A stretch of DNA of 64,000 nt from the NCBI GenBank assembly GCA_035503915.1, contig DATJSU010000011.1, positions 62,001 through 126,000 on the forward strand. The letters run 5' to 3'. Below are positions 9,206-17,454 of this stretch, piece by piece. The notes under the pieces were generated by a model. The model searched no databases and was not told where the DNA came from. It was given only the letters and a program-made list of their open reading frames with translations. This stretch comes from DATJMJ01 sp035503915 (GTDB taxonomy: Bacteria > Actinomycetota > Acidimicrobiia > Acidimicrobiales > Palsa-688). How positions within the stretch are numbered: position 1 is the stretch's first letter; each line of letters starts with the position of its first letter. A program made the position numbers and the translations under genes.

Positions 9206-10263
9206 CGTCCCGACCTCGACGAAGCGGCTTCATGAGCCTCGATTTCCGAGGTGCGCACCGGTCGGTGCTCTGCGAGCGATTTCTTTGCTGCTAAGCCGAG
9301 CACAAGCGCCGCGCGGCCGTCGTGGCCCGAGGTCGGCACCGGCGTGCCCGAGGAGACGGCGCCCACGAAAGCTTCCCATTGGAGCAGATAGGACTGGGTG
9401 TAGCGCTCAACGAAAAAGTAGGGGAAGGTCGCCATCCGTGAGCCCCCGCCGTCCCTGAAAACAGCGGTGTTGGCTAGCGGGTTGTCCGAGGCCACCAAGC
9501 CCTTGCTCCCCAGGACCTCGACCCGCTGGTCGTAGCCGTAGCTGGCTTGCCTGCTGTTGTCTATCACCGAAAGGCAGCCGTCCTCGTGCCACAGCGTTAT
9601 AACTGCCGTGTCCACGTCGCCGATCTCGGCCAAAGCGGGCACCGCTCTGATGGACCCTGCGGCGTGGACCTCGACGGCTTCGGTCCCGGCAACGAAGCGA
9701 GCCATGTCGAAGTCATGGACGGTCATGTCGAGGAAGATCCCGCCAGAGACCCGCGCGTACTCCATCGGCGGGGGCGCCGGGTCGCGGCTCGTAACGCGCA
9801 CAAGGTTTGGCGTGCCGATCGCGCCCGAGTCAACAGCTTCGCGCACGGCGGCATGAGAGGGGTCGAAACGGCGGTTGAACCCTATCATCAGTGGTACACC
9901 TGACGTTTGGGCTGCCCTGAGCGCACGGTCGACTTCGGCCAGCTCCAAGGAGATCGGCTTCTCGCAGAAGATCGCCTTCCCGGCTTCTGCGGCGCGGACG
10001 ATGTAGTCGACATGGGTACCAGTAGACGAGCAGATCGCAACGGCGTCGGTTCCCCGGCTCTCGATAAGCTCTTCTGGCGCCACCGCACCTACCCCCAGGG
10101 TTTCGCCGACTTCTTGGGCGAGCCTGCTGATGGCGTCCGATACTGCCACCAACGAGGCGTTTTTCACCTGCGAGGCGAGGAGGCCGGCATGAAGCCTGCC
10201 GATGCGGCCCGTCCCGATAACGCCCACGCGGAGCGGCCTCTGCGCTGCTGAAGTAGCGTTCAT
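9202..10263 (-). CDS. iolG: myo-Inositol 2-dehydrogenase
   Basis: NAD-dependent oxidation of myo-inositol to scyllo-inosose, the first catabolic step. The 353-residue Gfo/Idh/MocA protein has an N-terminal Rossmann motif (GVIGTGRIGRLHAG), the catalytic-lysine segment FCEKPISLE and the C-terminal substrate-domain motifs IGFNRRFDPSH and GGIFLDMTVHDFDMARF. It overlaps iolE upstream (ATGA) and iolB downstream. A second family member lies two genes upstream (11158-12264), so the substrates may be split between different inositols. Confidence 0.93.
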   Translation of the reverse strand: MNATSAAQRPLRVGVIGTGRIGRLHAGLLASQVKNASLVAVSDAISRLAQEVGETLGVGAVAPEELIESRGTDAVAICSSTGTHVDYIVRAAEAGKAIFCEKPISLELAEVDRALRAAQTSGVPLMIGFNRRFDPSHAAVREAVDSGAIGTPNLVRVTSRDPAPPPMEYARVSGGIFLDMTVHDFDMARFVAGTEAVEVHAAGSIRAVPALAEIGDVDTAVITLWHEDGCLSVIDNSRQASYGYDQRVEVLGSKGLVASDNPLANTAVFRDGGGSRMATFPYFFVERYTQSYLLQWEAFVGAVSSGTPVPTSGHDGRAALVLGLAAKKSLAEHRPVRTSEIEAHEAASSRSGR

Positions 10264-11171
10264 TTGACGGGCGTCCCCCTCCCTAGGGCCGCGAGCAGGT
10301 AATCGATACTTGCCCTCACATCGGACCTCGGGTCGACCGACGCCACCAGGGACGGCTCGATCGTCGTATCCTGCTCGAGGACGTACCAGCCGCCGTAGCC
10401 GTTCTCCTCGAGCGCCCGCACGGCTCCCACAACATTTACGTCACCGCGCCCGAGGGGTTGGAACAGGCCCGCTTTGGTAGCTTCCAAAAGAGAAATCTCG
10501 TGCGCGCGGGCAGCGGGCGCCTGAGACATTTTTACGTCCTTGAGATGGACGAGGCCGACCCGGTCGGCGTGCTTGCCTGCGAAGGAGACTGGGTCAGCGC
10601 CGCCGATCGAGAAATGGCCTGTGTCAAGGCAGAAGCTGGCTCCCGAGCGCGCGGCGAGCGCCTCGATCTGGGCGCCGGTCTCTATAAGTGTCCCGACATG
10701 TGGGTGCACGACTTGTTGGAGCCCGTGCTCAGCGCAGATCTTGTCCACCAGCTCCAGCTCGCCGACAAGCTCGTCCCACTGAGAAGGCTCGAGCTCGAAC
10801 GGCGTCGACCAGGTTTCGTCTACCACCACGGCGGTCACGAAGTAAGTCCCCCCCGAGCCGGAGAGAAGCGACGCAGCCTTCTCGGCATCTTGCTCCGCCC
10901 GCCGCCTCCGGTCGGGCTCGTGGAGCGTTAGAGGGACGAAACCCCCAACAGTGCCAAGGGAATACTGAGCAAGCAAAGCCCTGATCTCCTCGGGGCCCTC
11001 GCCGAGGTACCCAATAGCGCCCAGTTCGGTGGCCTTGATCCCGAGCTCTCGCATCTCGGAGAGGACACGGTCTCGCGGGAGCATTACCCCCCAGCCAGGG
11101 ACCTCGCAGACCCCCCAAGAGATCGGTGCCCCGGCGATCCTTGCGGCAACTCCGCCCTCAGGTGCTTTCAT
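10260..11171 (-). CDS. iolE: Inosose dehydratase
   Basis: Dehydrates 2-keto-myo-inositol to 3D-trihydroxycyclohexane-1,2-dione. The 303 residues form an AP-endonuclease-type TIM barrel. Visible segments are the N-terminal GAPISWGVCEVPGWG, VVHPHVGTLIETGAQ, CLDTGHFSIGGADP and a C-terminal EENGYGGWYVLEQDTT, all characteristic of IolE. The start overlaps the upstream dehydrogenase by 14 bp. Together with iolG, iolD and iolB it completes the pathway as far as 2-deoxy-5-ketogluconate. Confidence 0.95.
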   Translation of the reverse strand: MKAPEGGVAARIAGAPISWGVCEVPGWGVMLPRDRVLSEMRELGIKATELGAIGYLGEGPEEIRALLAQYSLGTVGGFVPLTLHEPDRRRRAEQDAEKAASLLSGSGGTYFVTAVVVDETWSTPFELEPSQWDELVGELELVDKICAEHGLQQVVHPHVGTLIETGAQIEALAARSGASFCLDTGHFSIGGADPVSFAGKHADRVGLVHLKDVKMSQAPAARAHEISLLEATKAGLFQPLGRGDVNVVGAVRALEENGYGGWYVLEQDTTIEPSLVASVDPRSDVRASIDYLLAALGRGTPVK

Positions 11172-12264
11172 CGGTTGAGCCCCTCTCCTTGTCTGTTGTT
11201 GCCGGCACCCTTACCACTTGGCCTGCTCGGCGCGATTCCTCGGCGGCTTGGGCAATGTCAAATGCGGCCAGCGCGTCGAGACCCCCGACGCACGGAGCGG
11301 TCCCAGCCAAGATGCTCCCTGCGAAGTGCTCGAGCTCTAGCTCGAAGGCTCTCGCAAAGCGCCTGTCAAAGCTTGCCACCAGCGGACGGGTCGATTGCCC
11401 GGGGACGCGCCACTCGTAGCGCTCCGAGTACGGGTCCTCGACTCTCAGGGTGGCGCAGCCACCCATGACCTCGATCGCGCTCTCGTACCCATAGCCCGCA
11501 ACCCGTGAGATGTCCAGCACGCCGAGGGCACCGCTGGCAAAGTTGAGCACTACGACGGCGTTGTCGGCGTCGCCTATGTCGGCAAATGCGGGGTCGGAAA
11601 GAGCGGCCCCATAGGCGCTCACGCTCGACACCTCGCCGACAAGCAAGCGTGCGATGTCGAAATCGTGTATCCCCATGTCTACAAACACGCCGCCTGAGCC
11701 CGCAATGAACTGAGGGTTGGGAGGTACACGGTCGCGTTGGGAAGCCCGGAAAAGGTAGACGTCACCCAGTTCGCCTTCTTTTACGCGTCGGGCGGCGGCT
11801 GCAAAGGGTGGGTCGAAGCGACGGTGGAACCCGACCTGCAAGTGCACGCCGGCGCCCGCGAACGTCGATATGAGCTCGACGGTAGTAGGCCTAGAAAAAG
11901 AGAGCGGTTTTTCGCAGAAAACGTGCTTGCCCGCCTTGGCCGCCATGGTCGCGAGCTGAGCATGCGACGCAGTGGGGGTGGCGATGATGACCCCGTCGGT
12001 GCCCGAGCCCTCAAGCAAAGCCTCGAAGCTCGGCGCCGCCCAGACGCCCAGCTCCTCGCTCAACGAGAGGGCGATCTCGTGGTTGCTGTCATAGAGGCTC
12101 GCGAGCTCAGCGGATGGGCAGCGGGAGGCGATGTTGGCCGCGTGCACCCGCCCCACGCGCCCCAAGCCGGCGACACTCAAGCGGGCTTTGCGTCCCCTGC
12201 CTTCCCGGTCTGCAGGCCGAGCTGACGTACCCAAGTGGGCTCCTTGCTGGGCTCGCGCGCTCAT
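11158..12264 (-). CDS. Second inositol dehydrogenase-like oxidoreductase (Gfo/Idh/MocA)
   Basis: An NAD(P)-dependent sugar/polyol dehydrogenase of 368 residues. It shows GLGRVGRVHAANI near the N-terminus, FCEKPLSFSR with the catalytic lysine, VGFHRRFDPPF and GGVFVDMGIHDFDIARL. The ATG at 12264 forms an ATGA overlap with the upstream ATPase and was preferred over upstream starts inside that gene. It is clearly paralogous to the iolG at 9202-10263. Known inositol loci often carry extra copies acting on scyllo- or chiro-inositol; which isomer applies here cannot be read from sequence. Confidence 0.88.
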   Translation of the reverse strand: MSARAQQGAHLGTSARPADREGRGRKARLSVAGLGRVGRVHAANIASRCPSAELASLYDSNHEIALSLSEELGVWAAPSFEALLEGSGTDGVIIATPTASHAQLATMAAKAGKHVFCEKPLSFSRPTTVELISTFAGAGVHLQVGFHRRFDPPFAAAARRVKEGELGDVYLFRASQRDRVPPNPQFIAGSGGVFVDMGIHDFDIARLLVGEVSSVSAYGAALSDPAFADIGDADNAVVVLNFASGALGVLDISRVAGYGYESAIEVMGGCATLRVEDPYSERYEWRVPGQSTRPLVASFDRRFARAFELELEHFAGSILAGTAPCVGGLDALAAFDIAQAAEESRRAGQVVRVPATTDKERGSTDEST

Positions 12265-13106
12265 TCTTGCATGAGCGTGCGCAGTGCCCCCGTGTCGAGG
12301 TCGTCGCGCTCGAGGCCAAGCTCGCTCAGCTTGCCTTCGAGGATGTACCGGGCGAGATCCTTCTCGCTCTGCCCGGCGTTGGCCAAGTCGGCGACCTTCT
12401 TGCCGTGCCAGAAGACCACGAACCTGTCGGCCACATCGCGCACCTGGCCGAGGTTGTGCATTATGCACAGGACCGCGAGGCCGCGCGCCTTGGCCCGGCG
12501 GATGAACTCGAAGACCTTCTCGGTTTCGGCTATCGAAAGCGCCGACGTGGGCTCGTCGAGTATGAGCATTTTCTTCTCGAACGCGACTGCCCGGCCGATG
12601 CTGATCGCTTGGCGCTCGCCACCGGAGAGGCGGCTCACGTCCTGGCCGAGGTTGCGCAAGTTGCCGAGCCCGATCTCTTCGAGCATCTTCTCGGTTTCAC
12701 GCCGCATGTGGGCGAGGTTGAGGAAGGGCCCCTTGCGCACCTCGGCCCCGAGGAAGAAGTTCCTCACGATGCTCATCGAGTCGACGAGGCCGAGATCTTG
12801 GTGCACGGTCTCGATCCCGGCTTTTCGGGCGTCGGCCGCCGAATGGAACCGGATGTCCCTGCCTTCGATGCTGATCGACCCTCTGCTCGGCTGGTACACG
12901 CCCGACGCGATCTTGACGAAAGTCGACTTGCCCGAACCGTTGTCGCCGATGAGGCCGACGATCTCGCCGCTGTTGAAAGCGAGGTCGATGCCGTCAAGGG
13001 CGACCACGCCACCGAAGCTCTTGCCTATCCCGCATGCTTGGAACCAGCTGTCGCTATTGCTGTCGGGTAGGACGCTTGACGCTGGCGAGCCGGGACCAGT
13101 GCTCAT
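12261..13106 (-). CDS. Sugar ABC importer ATP-binding protein (single domain)
   Basis: Powers the inositol/sugar importer encoded with it. The 281 residues hold one ABC domain: Walker A GDNGSGKST, signature LSGGERQ, Walker B MLILDEP and the downstream H-loop region. RbsA-type carbohydrate ATPases usually carry two ABC domains in about 500 residues; this is the single-domain form seen in some fructose and other sugar systems. The ATG at 13106 overlaps the permease stop (TGATG), so the three transport genes are translationally coupled. Longer upstream starts would lie inside the permease gene. Confidence 0.9.
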   Translation of the reverse strand: MSTGPGSPASSVLPDSNSDSWFQACGIGKSFGGVVALDGIDLAFNSGEIVGLIGDNGSGKSTFVKIASGVYQPSRGSISIEGRDIRFHSAADARKAGIETVHQDLGLVDSMSIVRNFFLGAEVRKGPFLNLAHMRRETEKMLEEIGLGNLRNLGQDVSRLSGGERQAISIGRAVAFEKKMLILDEPTSALSIAETEKVFEFIRRAKARGLAVLCIMHNLGQVRDVADRFVVFWHGKKVADLANAGQSEKDLARYILEGKLSELGLERDDLDTGALRTLMQE

Positions 13107-14200
13107 CAAGCTCCTCCCATCCCGAGCTGCCCCAGCCTCGTGTGCATCGCTACGGCGGCTATGAGGATTATCCCGACAACAGCTTCGTACCAATACGAGG
13201 ACACGTTGGAAAGGATGAGCCCGCTGTCCAACATCTCCAAGATGAGCGTCCCGACGACGGCTCCCAGCATGGATCCTCTCCCGCCAGTCAGGGCGCAACC
13301 TCCAACGACTGAGGCTGCGATGGCTTCCAACTGATAGGTGGTCCCGAACGAGGCTGACATCGAGTCCAGGTGGCCCAGCTGCACCGCACCTGCGAAAGCG
13401 GCAAAAATGCCGCAGAGCACGAACGCGAGGATCCGGGTGCGTACCACCGGGACGCCGGCTTCAACGGCCGCGAACCTCTTGCCGCCGACTGCGAACATCC
13501 AGTTCCCCGTCACCGTGCGGTGCAGCAGGATGCCTACCGCGAGGGCGAGGCCGAGCCACCAAACGACCTCGGCGCGGATCTGGCCGGCCATCGTGCCGCC
13601 GAGCACGTTGAGCAGTTGCGGGACGGGGGGCAAGATGGTAACTGTTTCCCCACCGGTGACTATCAGCGTCACGCCCGTCCAGAGGAAAAAAGTCCCGAGC
13701 GTCGTGATGAACGAGGGGATGTCCAAGAAGACCGTCACGAGGCCGTTGACGAGCCCGATGCCGGCGCCGATCCCTAAACAGGCCGCGATGGCAGCGATGG
13801 TCGAGTAGTGGTCTTGGATCATCATCGCCATGACCAAGGCTGCGAAGGAGAAGTTGGCACCGACGCTGAGGTCGAACTCGCCGCAGATCATGAGCAGTGC
13901 TACGCCGACGGTGACTATGCCGAGCTCGGCGGCGGCACTGCTGACCCCGCCCCAGTTCTGCACGCTGTCGAAGGTCCCATGCGAAAGGACCGAAAAGATC
14001 GCGAAGAGGAGGACGCCGACAAAAACGATGCTGGCCTCGCGCTGGCGGAGAAGGCGGTAACCGAACCCCTTGCCTCCCAGCCGGGAAGTAGGCGCCGAAC
14101 GCCGGCCGGGGACGGGGGTGCCGCTCTGCCCGGGGGGGCTAACGCCTGAGGCGGGAGCTGCCAATGCCCCCCCACCCGCTTCGGTTCTTGCTGCCGTCAA
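13106..14200 (-). CDS. Sugar ABC importer permease (RbsC type)
   Basis: Membrane subunit of a ribose/inositol-class importer. The 364 residues have an N-terminal cytoplasmic stretch of ~50 residues rich in Ala, Gly and Pro, then about nine or ten hydrophobic helices. These include LICGEFDLSVGANFSFAAL and VGGCALTGGRGSMLGAVVG, typical of the BPD_transp_2 family. The start is a TTG at 14200 preceded by a strong GAGGAGG site. The iol enzyme genes downstream and the binding protein upstream suggest myo-inositol or a related cyclitol as substrate. Confidence 0.92.
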   Translation of the reverse strand: MTAARTEAGGGALAAPASGVSPPGQSGTPVPGRRSAPTSRLGGKGFGYRLLRQREASIVFVGVLLFAIFSVLSHGTFDSVQNWGGVSSAAAELGIVTVGVALLMICGEFDLSVGANFSFAALVMAMMIQDHYSTIAAIAACLGIGAGIGLVNGLVTVFLDIPSFITTLGTFFLWTGVTLIVTGGETVTILPPVPQLLNVLGGTMAGQIRAEVVWWLGLALAVGILLHRTVTGNWMFAVGGKRFAAVEAGVPVVRTRILAFVLCGIFAAFAGAVQLGHLDSMSASFGTTYQLEAIAASVVGGCALTGGRGSMLGAVVGTLILEMLDSGLILSNVSSYWYEAVVGIILIAAVAMHTRLGQLGMGGA

Positions 14201-14287
14201 TTAATGGGACCTCCTCGCCCGTAAGCAGGGTGCCGGGCCAAGCCCGCGCGAGTTCTGCTCGTGCGAGCCTGGCCCGAAGGGGAGGGG

Positions 14288-15352
14288 TCAGAACCCCGTA
14301 TGGTCCACGTACTTTGCAAGCATCTTAACGTTCGCCGAAGTAATGAAAGCCGGCCCGGTCGGGATATTGACCGGCGCGGCTCCCTCGGTGGCGTCCAAGA
14401 ACAGTTCGACGATGCTCAGGTAACCCTGCAAATAGGGCTGCTGGTCGACCGTGTAGCTGACGGTCCCGTGCTCAATGTAGCTAAGAGTGGTCGAGTCGAG
14501 GTCCATCGCCCCGACCTTGATGTGCGTCCCAGAGGTCGCCTGCGCCTCCGCCACCTCGTCGGTGCCTGTCGTGCCAAGGGTGAGGATGGCAGCCACGTTC
14601 TTGTGGTTGGTCAGGTACCCGCTCACCACGGTGGCGCCCTGCGAGATGTCGTCTGAGGTGTTCACCACGGCGGGCGTGATCCCGTGGGCGCCGAAAGCGC
14701 TCTTCACGCCTTGGAGGCGCTGGGTGAGGGAGATGTTCGTGGGCTCGTGGTCAACCACGACCACGGTCGCCCCCTTGGTGAGGCTGAAGTCCGTGACCGC
14801 TTCGTTCGCCAGGCCCTGGCCGGCGGAGTAGTTCTGCTGCCCGATGTAGGACAGGAAGGGGTTGGTTGCGCTGGGCGCCCCGCTTGCAGTAGGTGCGCTG
14901 TTGAACACGACCACCGGGATGTTGTCCTTGGCGGCGGTCTGCAACGCCGAGCCAAAGGCGGTTGGGTCGGTGATAGTGGTCGCGATCCCAGCGGGGTGAG
15001 CAGCAATGGCGGTCTCGAGCAGGTTTACCTCCGCAGCAGTGCTGCCGCATTCGGACGAAGTGATGTGGAGTATGTCGACCCTGATGCCGAGCTGCCGGCC
15101 TGCGTCGGCGGCGCCGTTCCAGACGGGTGGCCAGAACGGGTCGGTCGGGCAGCCATGGGAGATGAAGTAGAAGGTGCCGGGATCCGCCTGCGGGCTGGCG
15201 GCCGAGACGGCGGTGTCGATGGCGTAGCCACCGCATGCCATTGCTGTGGCAGCAATCAGGCCAAGCGGCAGGAGAACCCTGCGCCGCATCGCACCGGTCC
15301 GCTGGCGCACTTTCCCCCGCAAGGAGCTATCGGCCGAGATATCTGTACCCAC
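14288..15352 (-). CDS. Sugar ABC importer substrate-binding protein
   Basis: Extracytoplasmic receptor of the importer, 354 residues of the periplasmic-binding type 4 (RbsB-like) fold. The GTG start follows GGGAGGA. A charged N-terminus precedes a hydrophobic segment (RRRVLLPLGLIAATAMACGG) whose Cys is in a plausible but weak lipobox, so it may be a lipoprotein. Mature segments such as HITSSECGSTAAEVNLLETA and VVVFNSAPTASG are typical of the family. It is the first gene of the minus-strand inositol operon and faces the IclR control region. An 87-bp gap separates it from the permease, compatible with processing or attenuation. Confidence 0.92.
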   Translation of the reverse strand: MGTDISADSSLRGKVRQRTGAMRRRVLLPLGLIAATAMACGGYAIDTAVSAASPQADPGTFYFISHGCPTDPFWPPVWNGAADAGRQLGIRVDILHITSSECGSTAAEVNLLETAIAAHPAGIATTITDPTAFGSALQTAAKDNIPVVVFNSAPTASGAPSATNPFLSYIGQQNYSAGQGLANEAVTDFSLTKGATVVVVDHEPTNISLTQRLQGVKSAFGAHGITPAVVNTSDDISQGATVVSGYLTNHKNVAAILTLGTTGTDEVAEAQATSGTHIKVGAMDLDSTTLSYIEHGTVSYTVDQQPYLQGYLSIVELFLDATEGAAPVNIPTGPAFITSANVKMLAKYVDHTGF

Positions 15353-15381
15353 GAAGTCCTCCCTTTTGTGTACTCACAATG

Positions 15382-15405
15382 TGGACAGAATGTCCATGAC
15401 GGACA
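15382..15405. promoter_or_regulatory. Palindromic operator between iol operon and IclR gene
   Basis: Two perfect, overlapping inverted repeats: TGGACA-N3-TGTCCA (15382-15396) and TGTCC-N5-GGACA (15391-15405). They lie 30-53 bp upstream of the binding-protein start. A further ATGTGGACA copy lies at 15531-15539, close to the iclR start. Repeats on both sides of a divergent regulator suggest the binding site of the adjacent IclR protein, possibly with autoregulation. Binding is inferred; no promoter hexamers are convincing enough to place. Confidence 0.6.
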
Positions 15406-15568
15406 CTAGGGCAACCGAATGCTCGTGTCAAGGCACGGCGTGAGGTGGCTTGGTAGAACTCTGCAGGAGCAATCTCCCTGGTCAAATTAGTTACAACCGT
15501 CCGCCGAAGCAATTTGGACTACGATCTGCAATGTGGACACAGATCGCCCGGCCTAGGATGCCCACCCG

Positions 15569-16336
15569 ATGAGCTCTACCCGCGTAAAGGTGCTGGCCAA
15601 GGCTGCAAAGTTGTTGGACGCGCTCGCCGCCAACGCCGACTGTACGGTGCCGGCTCTTGCTCAGCGGGTCAACGAGCCGAGGCCGACTGTCTACCGGCTG
15701 GTCCAGGATCTCGTCGCCATGGGTTATGTCGAGGAAGGCCCAAGGCCGGGGACGTACCGCCTCGGGCTCGAGCTGTTCCGCCTCGGCTCGTTGGTGGCCC
15801 TCAGCTTTAACGTCCGCGACAAGGCGTCATCAGTGATGACCGACATCCATTCCGAGCTGGAAGAGACGGTCTACCTCGTCATCCGCCGCAACGACGAAGC
15901 CGTTTGCATAGAACGTGTAGAGGGGCTGCATATCCGCTCCATGGCGCTGCACCTCGGCGGTACCTTGCCATTGCACTTGGGAGCCGGCCCGCGAGCGCTG
16001 CTCGCTTACCAGCCCCGTGAGTACTGGGACGAGTACTTCGAGCGGACCGAGCTCAAGCCGATGACCCCGCGCACTCCGCTCACCAAAGCAGGCATCATCG
16101 CCCTTTTGGAGGAGGTCCGCCAACTCGGGTACGCGCTGAGCGACGAGGATGTGACGATGGGGATCACGTCCGTCGGGGCACCGATCCTCGACCACACGGG
16201 GAAGATCCACGCCGCTTTGTCTGTCGGAGGGCTTCGCGCCGCCGTGCTCGGCCCGGGTGGGGGAGGAGAGCGTGCCGTCAAGCTGGTTAGGGAGGGCGCA
16301 GCCGAAATTTCAAGAAGGATGGGCTATTTGCAATGA
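15569..16336 (+). CDS. IclR-family transcriptional regulator
   Basis: A 255-residue regulator with an N-terminal winged helix (VLAKAAKLLDALA, then the recognition region EPRPTVYRLVQDLVAMGYV) and a C-terminal IclR effector domain (TVYLVIRRNDEAVCIERVEG, LPLHLGAGPRALLAY, GITSVGAPILDHTGKIHAALSV). It is divergent from the inositol transport operon and is the first gene of the purine-type operon, coupled to the transaldolase by an ATGA overlap. It is therefore placed to control both. Effectors cannot be predicted; small acids such as glyoxylate are typical for the family. Confidence 0.92.
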   Translation: MSSTRVKVLAKAAKLLDALAANADCTVPALAQRVNEPRPTVYRLVQDLVAMGYVEEGPRPGTYRLGLELFRLGSLVALSFNVRDKASSVMTDIHSELEETVYLVIRRNDEAVCIERVEGLHIRSMALHLGGTLPLHLGAGPRALLAYQPREYWDEYFERTELKPMTPRTPLTKAGIIALLEEVRQLGYALSDEDVTMGITSVGAPILDHTGKIHAALSVGGLRAAVLGPGGGGERAVKLVREGAAEISRRMGYLQ

Positions 16337-17454
16337 GTTCCACCAGTGCCGCCGCCGTAGCTGCCCCGAGGACGACCGGGCGCAGGAGCCCTTTGCAGGA
16401 GATGACCCAGGCAACGCCAACATCGCTTTGGAACGATTCCGCGTCGACGGCCGAGCTCACTTATTCGATCCAAAACGGTGCCGTCGGAGCGACCTGCAAC
16501 CCAGTCATCGCGCTGAGCGTTGTGCGCCAGGAAATCTCTAAGTGGGGGCCACGGCTGTCTCAACTTGTCGAAGAAAACCCCACTGCGACGGAAGACCAAT
16601 TGGGTTGGATGCTGGTTGAGGAAGTCTCCAGGAGCGCGGCGTCACTGCTCCAGCCGGTGTTCCAAGCGGAGAAGGGCCGCAACGGGAGGCTTTCGATCCA
16701 GACAGACCCCCGTTACTACCGCGACACCAAGGCGATCCTTCGCCAAGCGGAGCGCTTCAGCGCTCTGGCAGACAACATGATCGTCAAGGTACCTGCCACA
16801 TCCGCAGGGATCCCGGCGATCGAAGAGGCAACTTATGCCGGCATCAGCATCAATGCGACAGTAAGCTTCACGCTCGCGCAAGCGGTCCAGGTGGCAGAGG
16901 CGGTCGAGCGCGGCCTGAGACGGCGCGAGGCCGAGGGCAAGGATACCCTGCATATGGGGCCCGTCTGCACGATCATGGTCGGGCGCCTCGATGATTGGCT
17001 CAAGATAGTCGCAGAAAAACAGGGGATCCTCACCGACCCGGGGCATTTTGAGTGGGCCGGCGTTGCCGTGTTCAAAAAGGCGTACCAGATCTACAACGAG
17101 CGCGGGTACCGCACGCGCCTGTTGTCGGCTGCCTTCCGCAACCATTTCCATTGGAGCGAGCTCGTGGGGGGTGACGTCGTGATCTCGCCGCCCTACGCTT
17201 GGCAGGTGCGGATAAATGCGAGCGACATCGCGGTGCAGGAACGGATCGACCGCCCCGTAAGCGAGGAGGTGGTAGCGGACCTGCTGCGGCGCTTCCCCGA
17301 TTTTCGCAGAGCCTATGAGCCTGACGGGCTCGCAGTGGAGGAGTTCGACGCGTACCCGGCGACTCGGCGGACGCTGCGGCAGTTTATGGGCGCGTGCAGC
17401 GAACTGGCAGCGCTTGTACGGGACACGATGGTTCCTAACCCCGACGTCGGGTGA
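16333..17454 (+). CDS. Transaldolase-family protein
   Basis: Class I aldolase fold forming a Schiff base with its substrate. The 373 residues carry the catalytic-lysine strand NMIVKVPAT (Lys152), the downstream GISINATVSFTLAQAVQVAEAVE region and the phosphate-site area around FRNHFHWSELVGGDVVISPP. The N-terminus has the TSLWNDSAS...GAVGATCNPVI pattern. It differs from standard pentose-phosphate TalB in several loops, so the substrate is open. It is locked in the operon by ATGA with iclR and GTGA with the next amidohydrolase. It may act on a sugar phosphate from inositol or nucleoside breakdown; that is inference. Confidence 0.85.
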   Translation: MSSTSAAAVAAPRTTGRRSPLQEMTQATPTSLWNDSASTAELTYSIQNGAVGATCNPVIALSVVRQEISKWGPRLSQLVEENPTATEDQLGWMLVEEVSRSAASLLQPVFQAEKGRNGRLSIQTDPRYYRDTKAILRQAERFSALADNMIVKVPATSAGIPAIEEATYAGISINATVSFTLAQAVQVAEAVERGLRRREAEGKDTLHMGPVCTIMVGRLDDWLKIVAEKQGILTDPGHFEWAGVAVFKKAYQIYNERGYRTRLLSAAFRNHFHWSELVGGDVVISPPYAWQVRINASDIAVQERIDRPVSEEVVADLLRRFPDFRRAYEPDGLAVEEFDAYPATRRTLRQFMGACSELAALVRDTMVPNPDVG

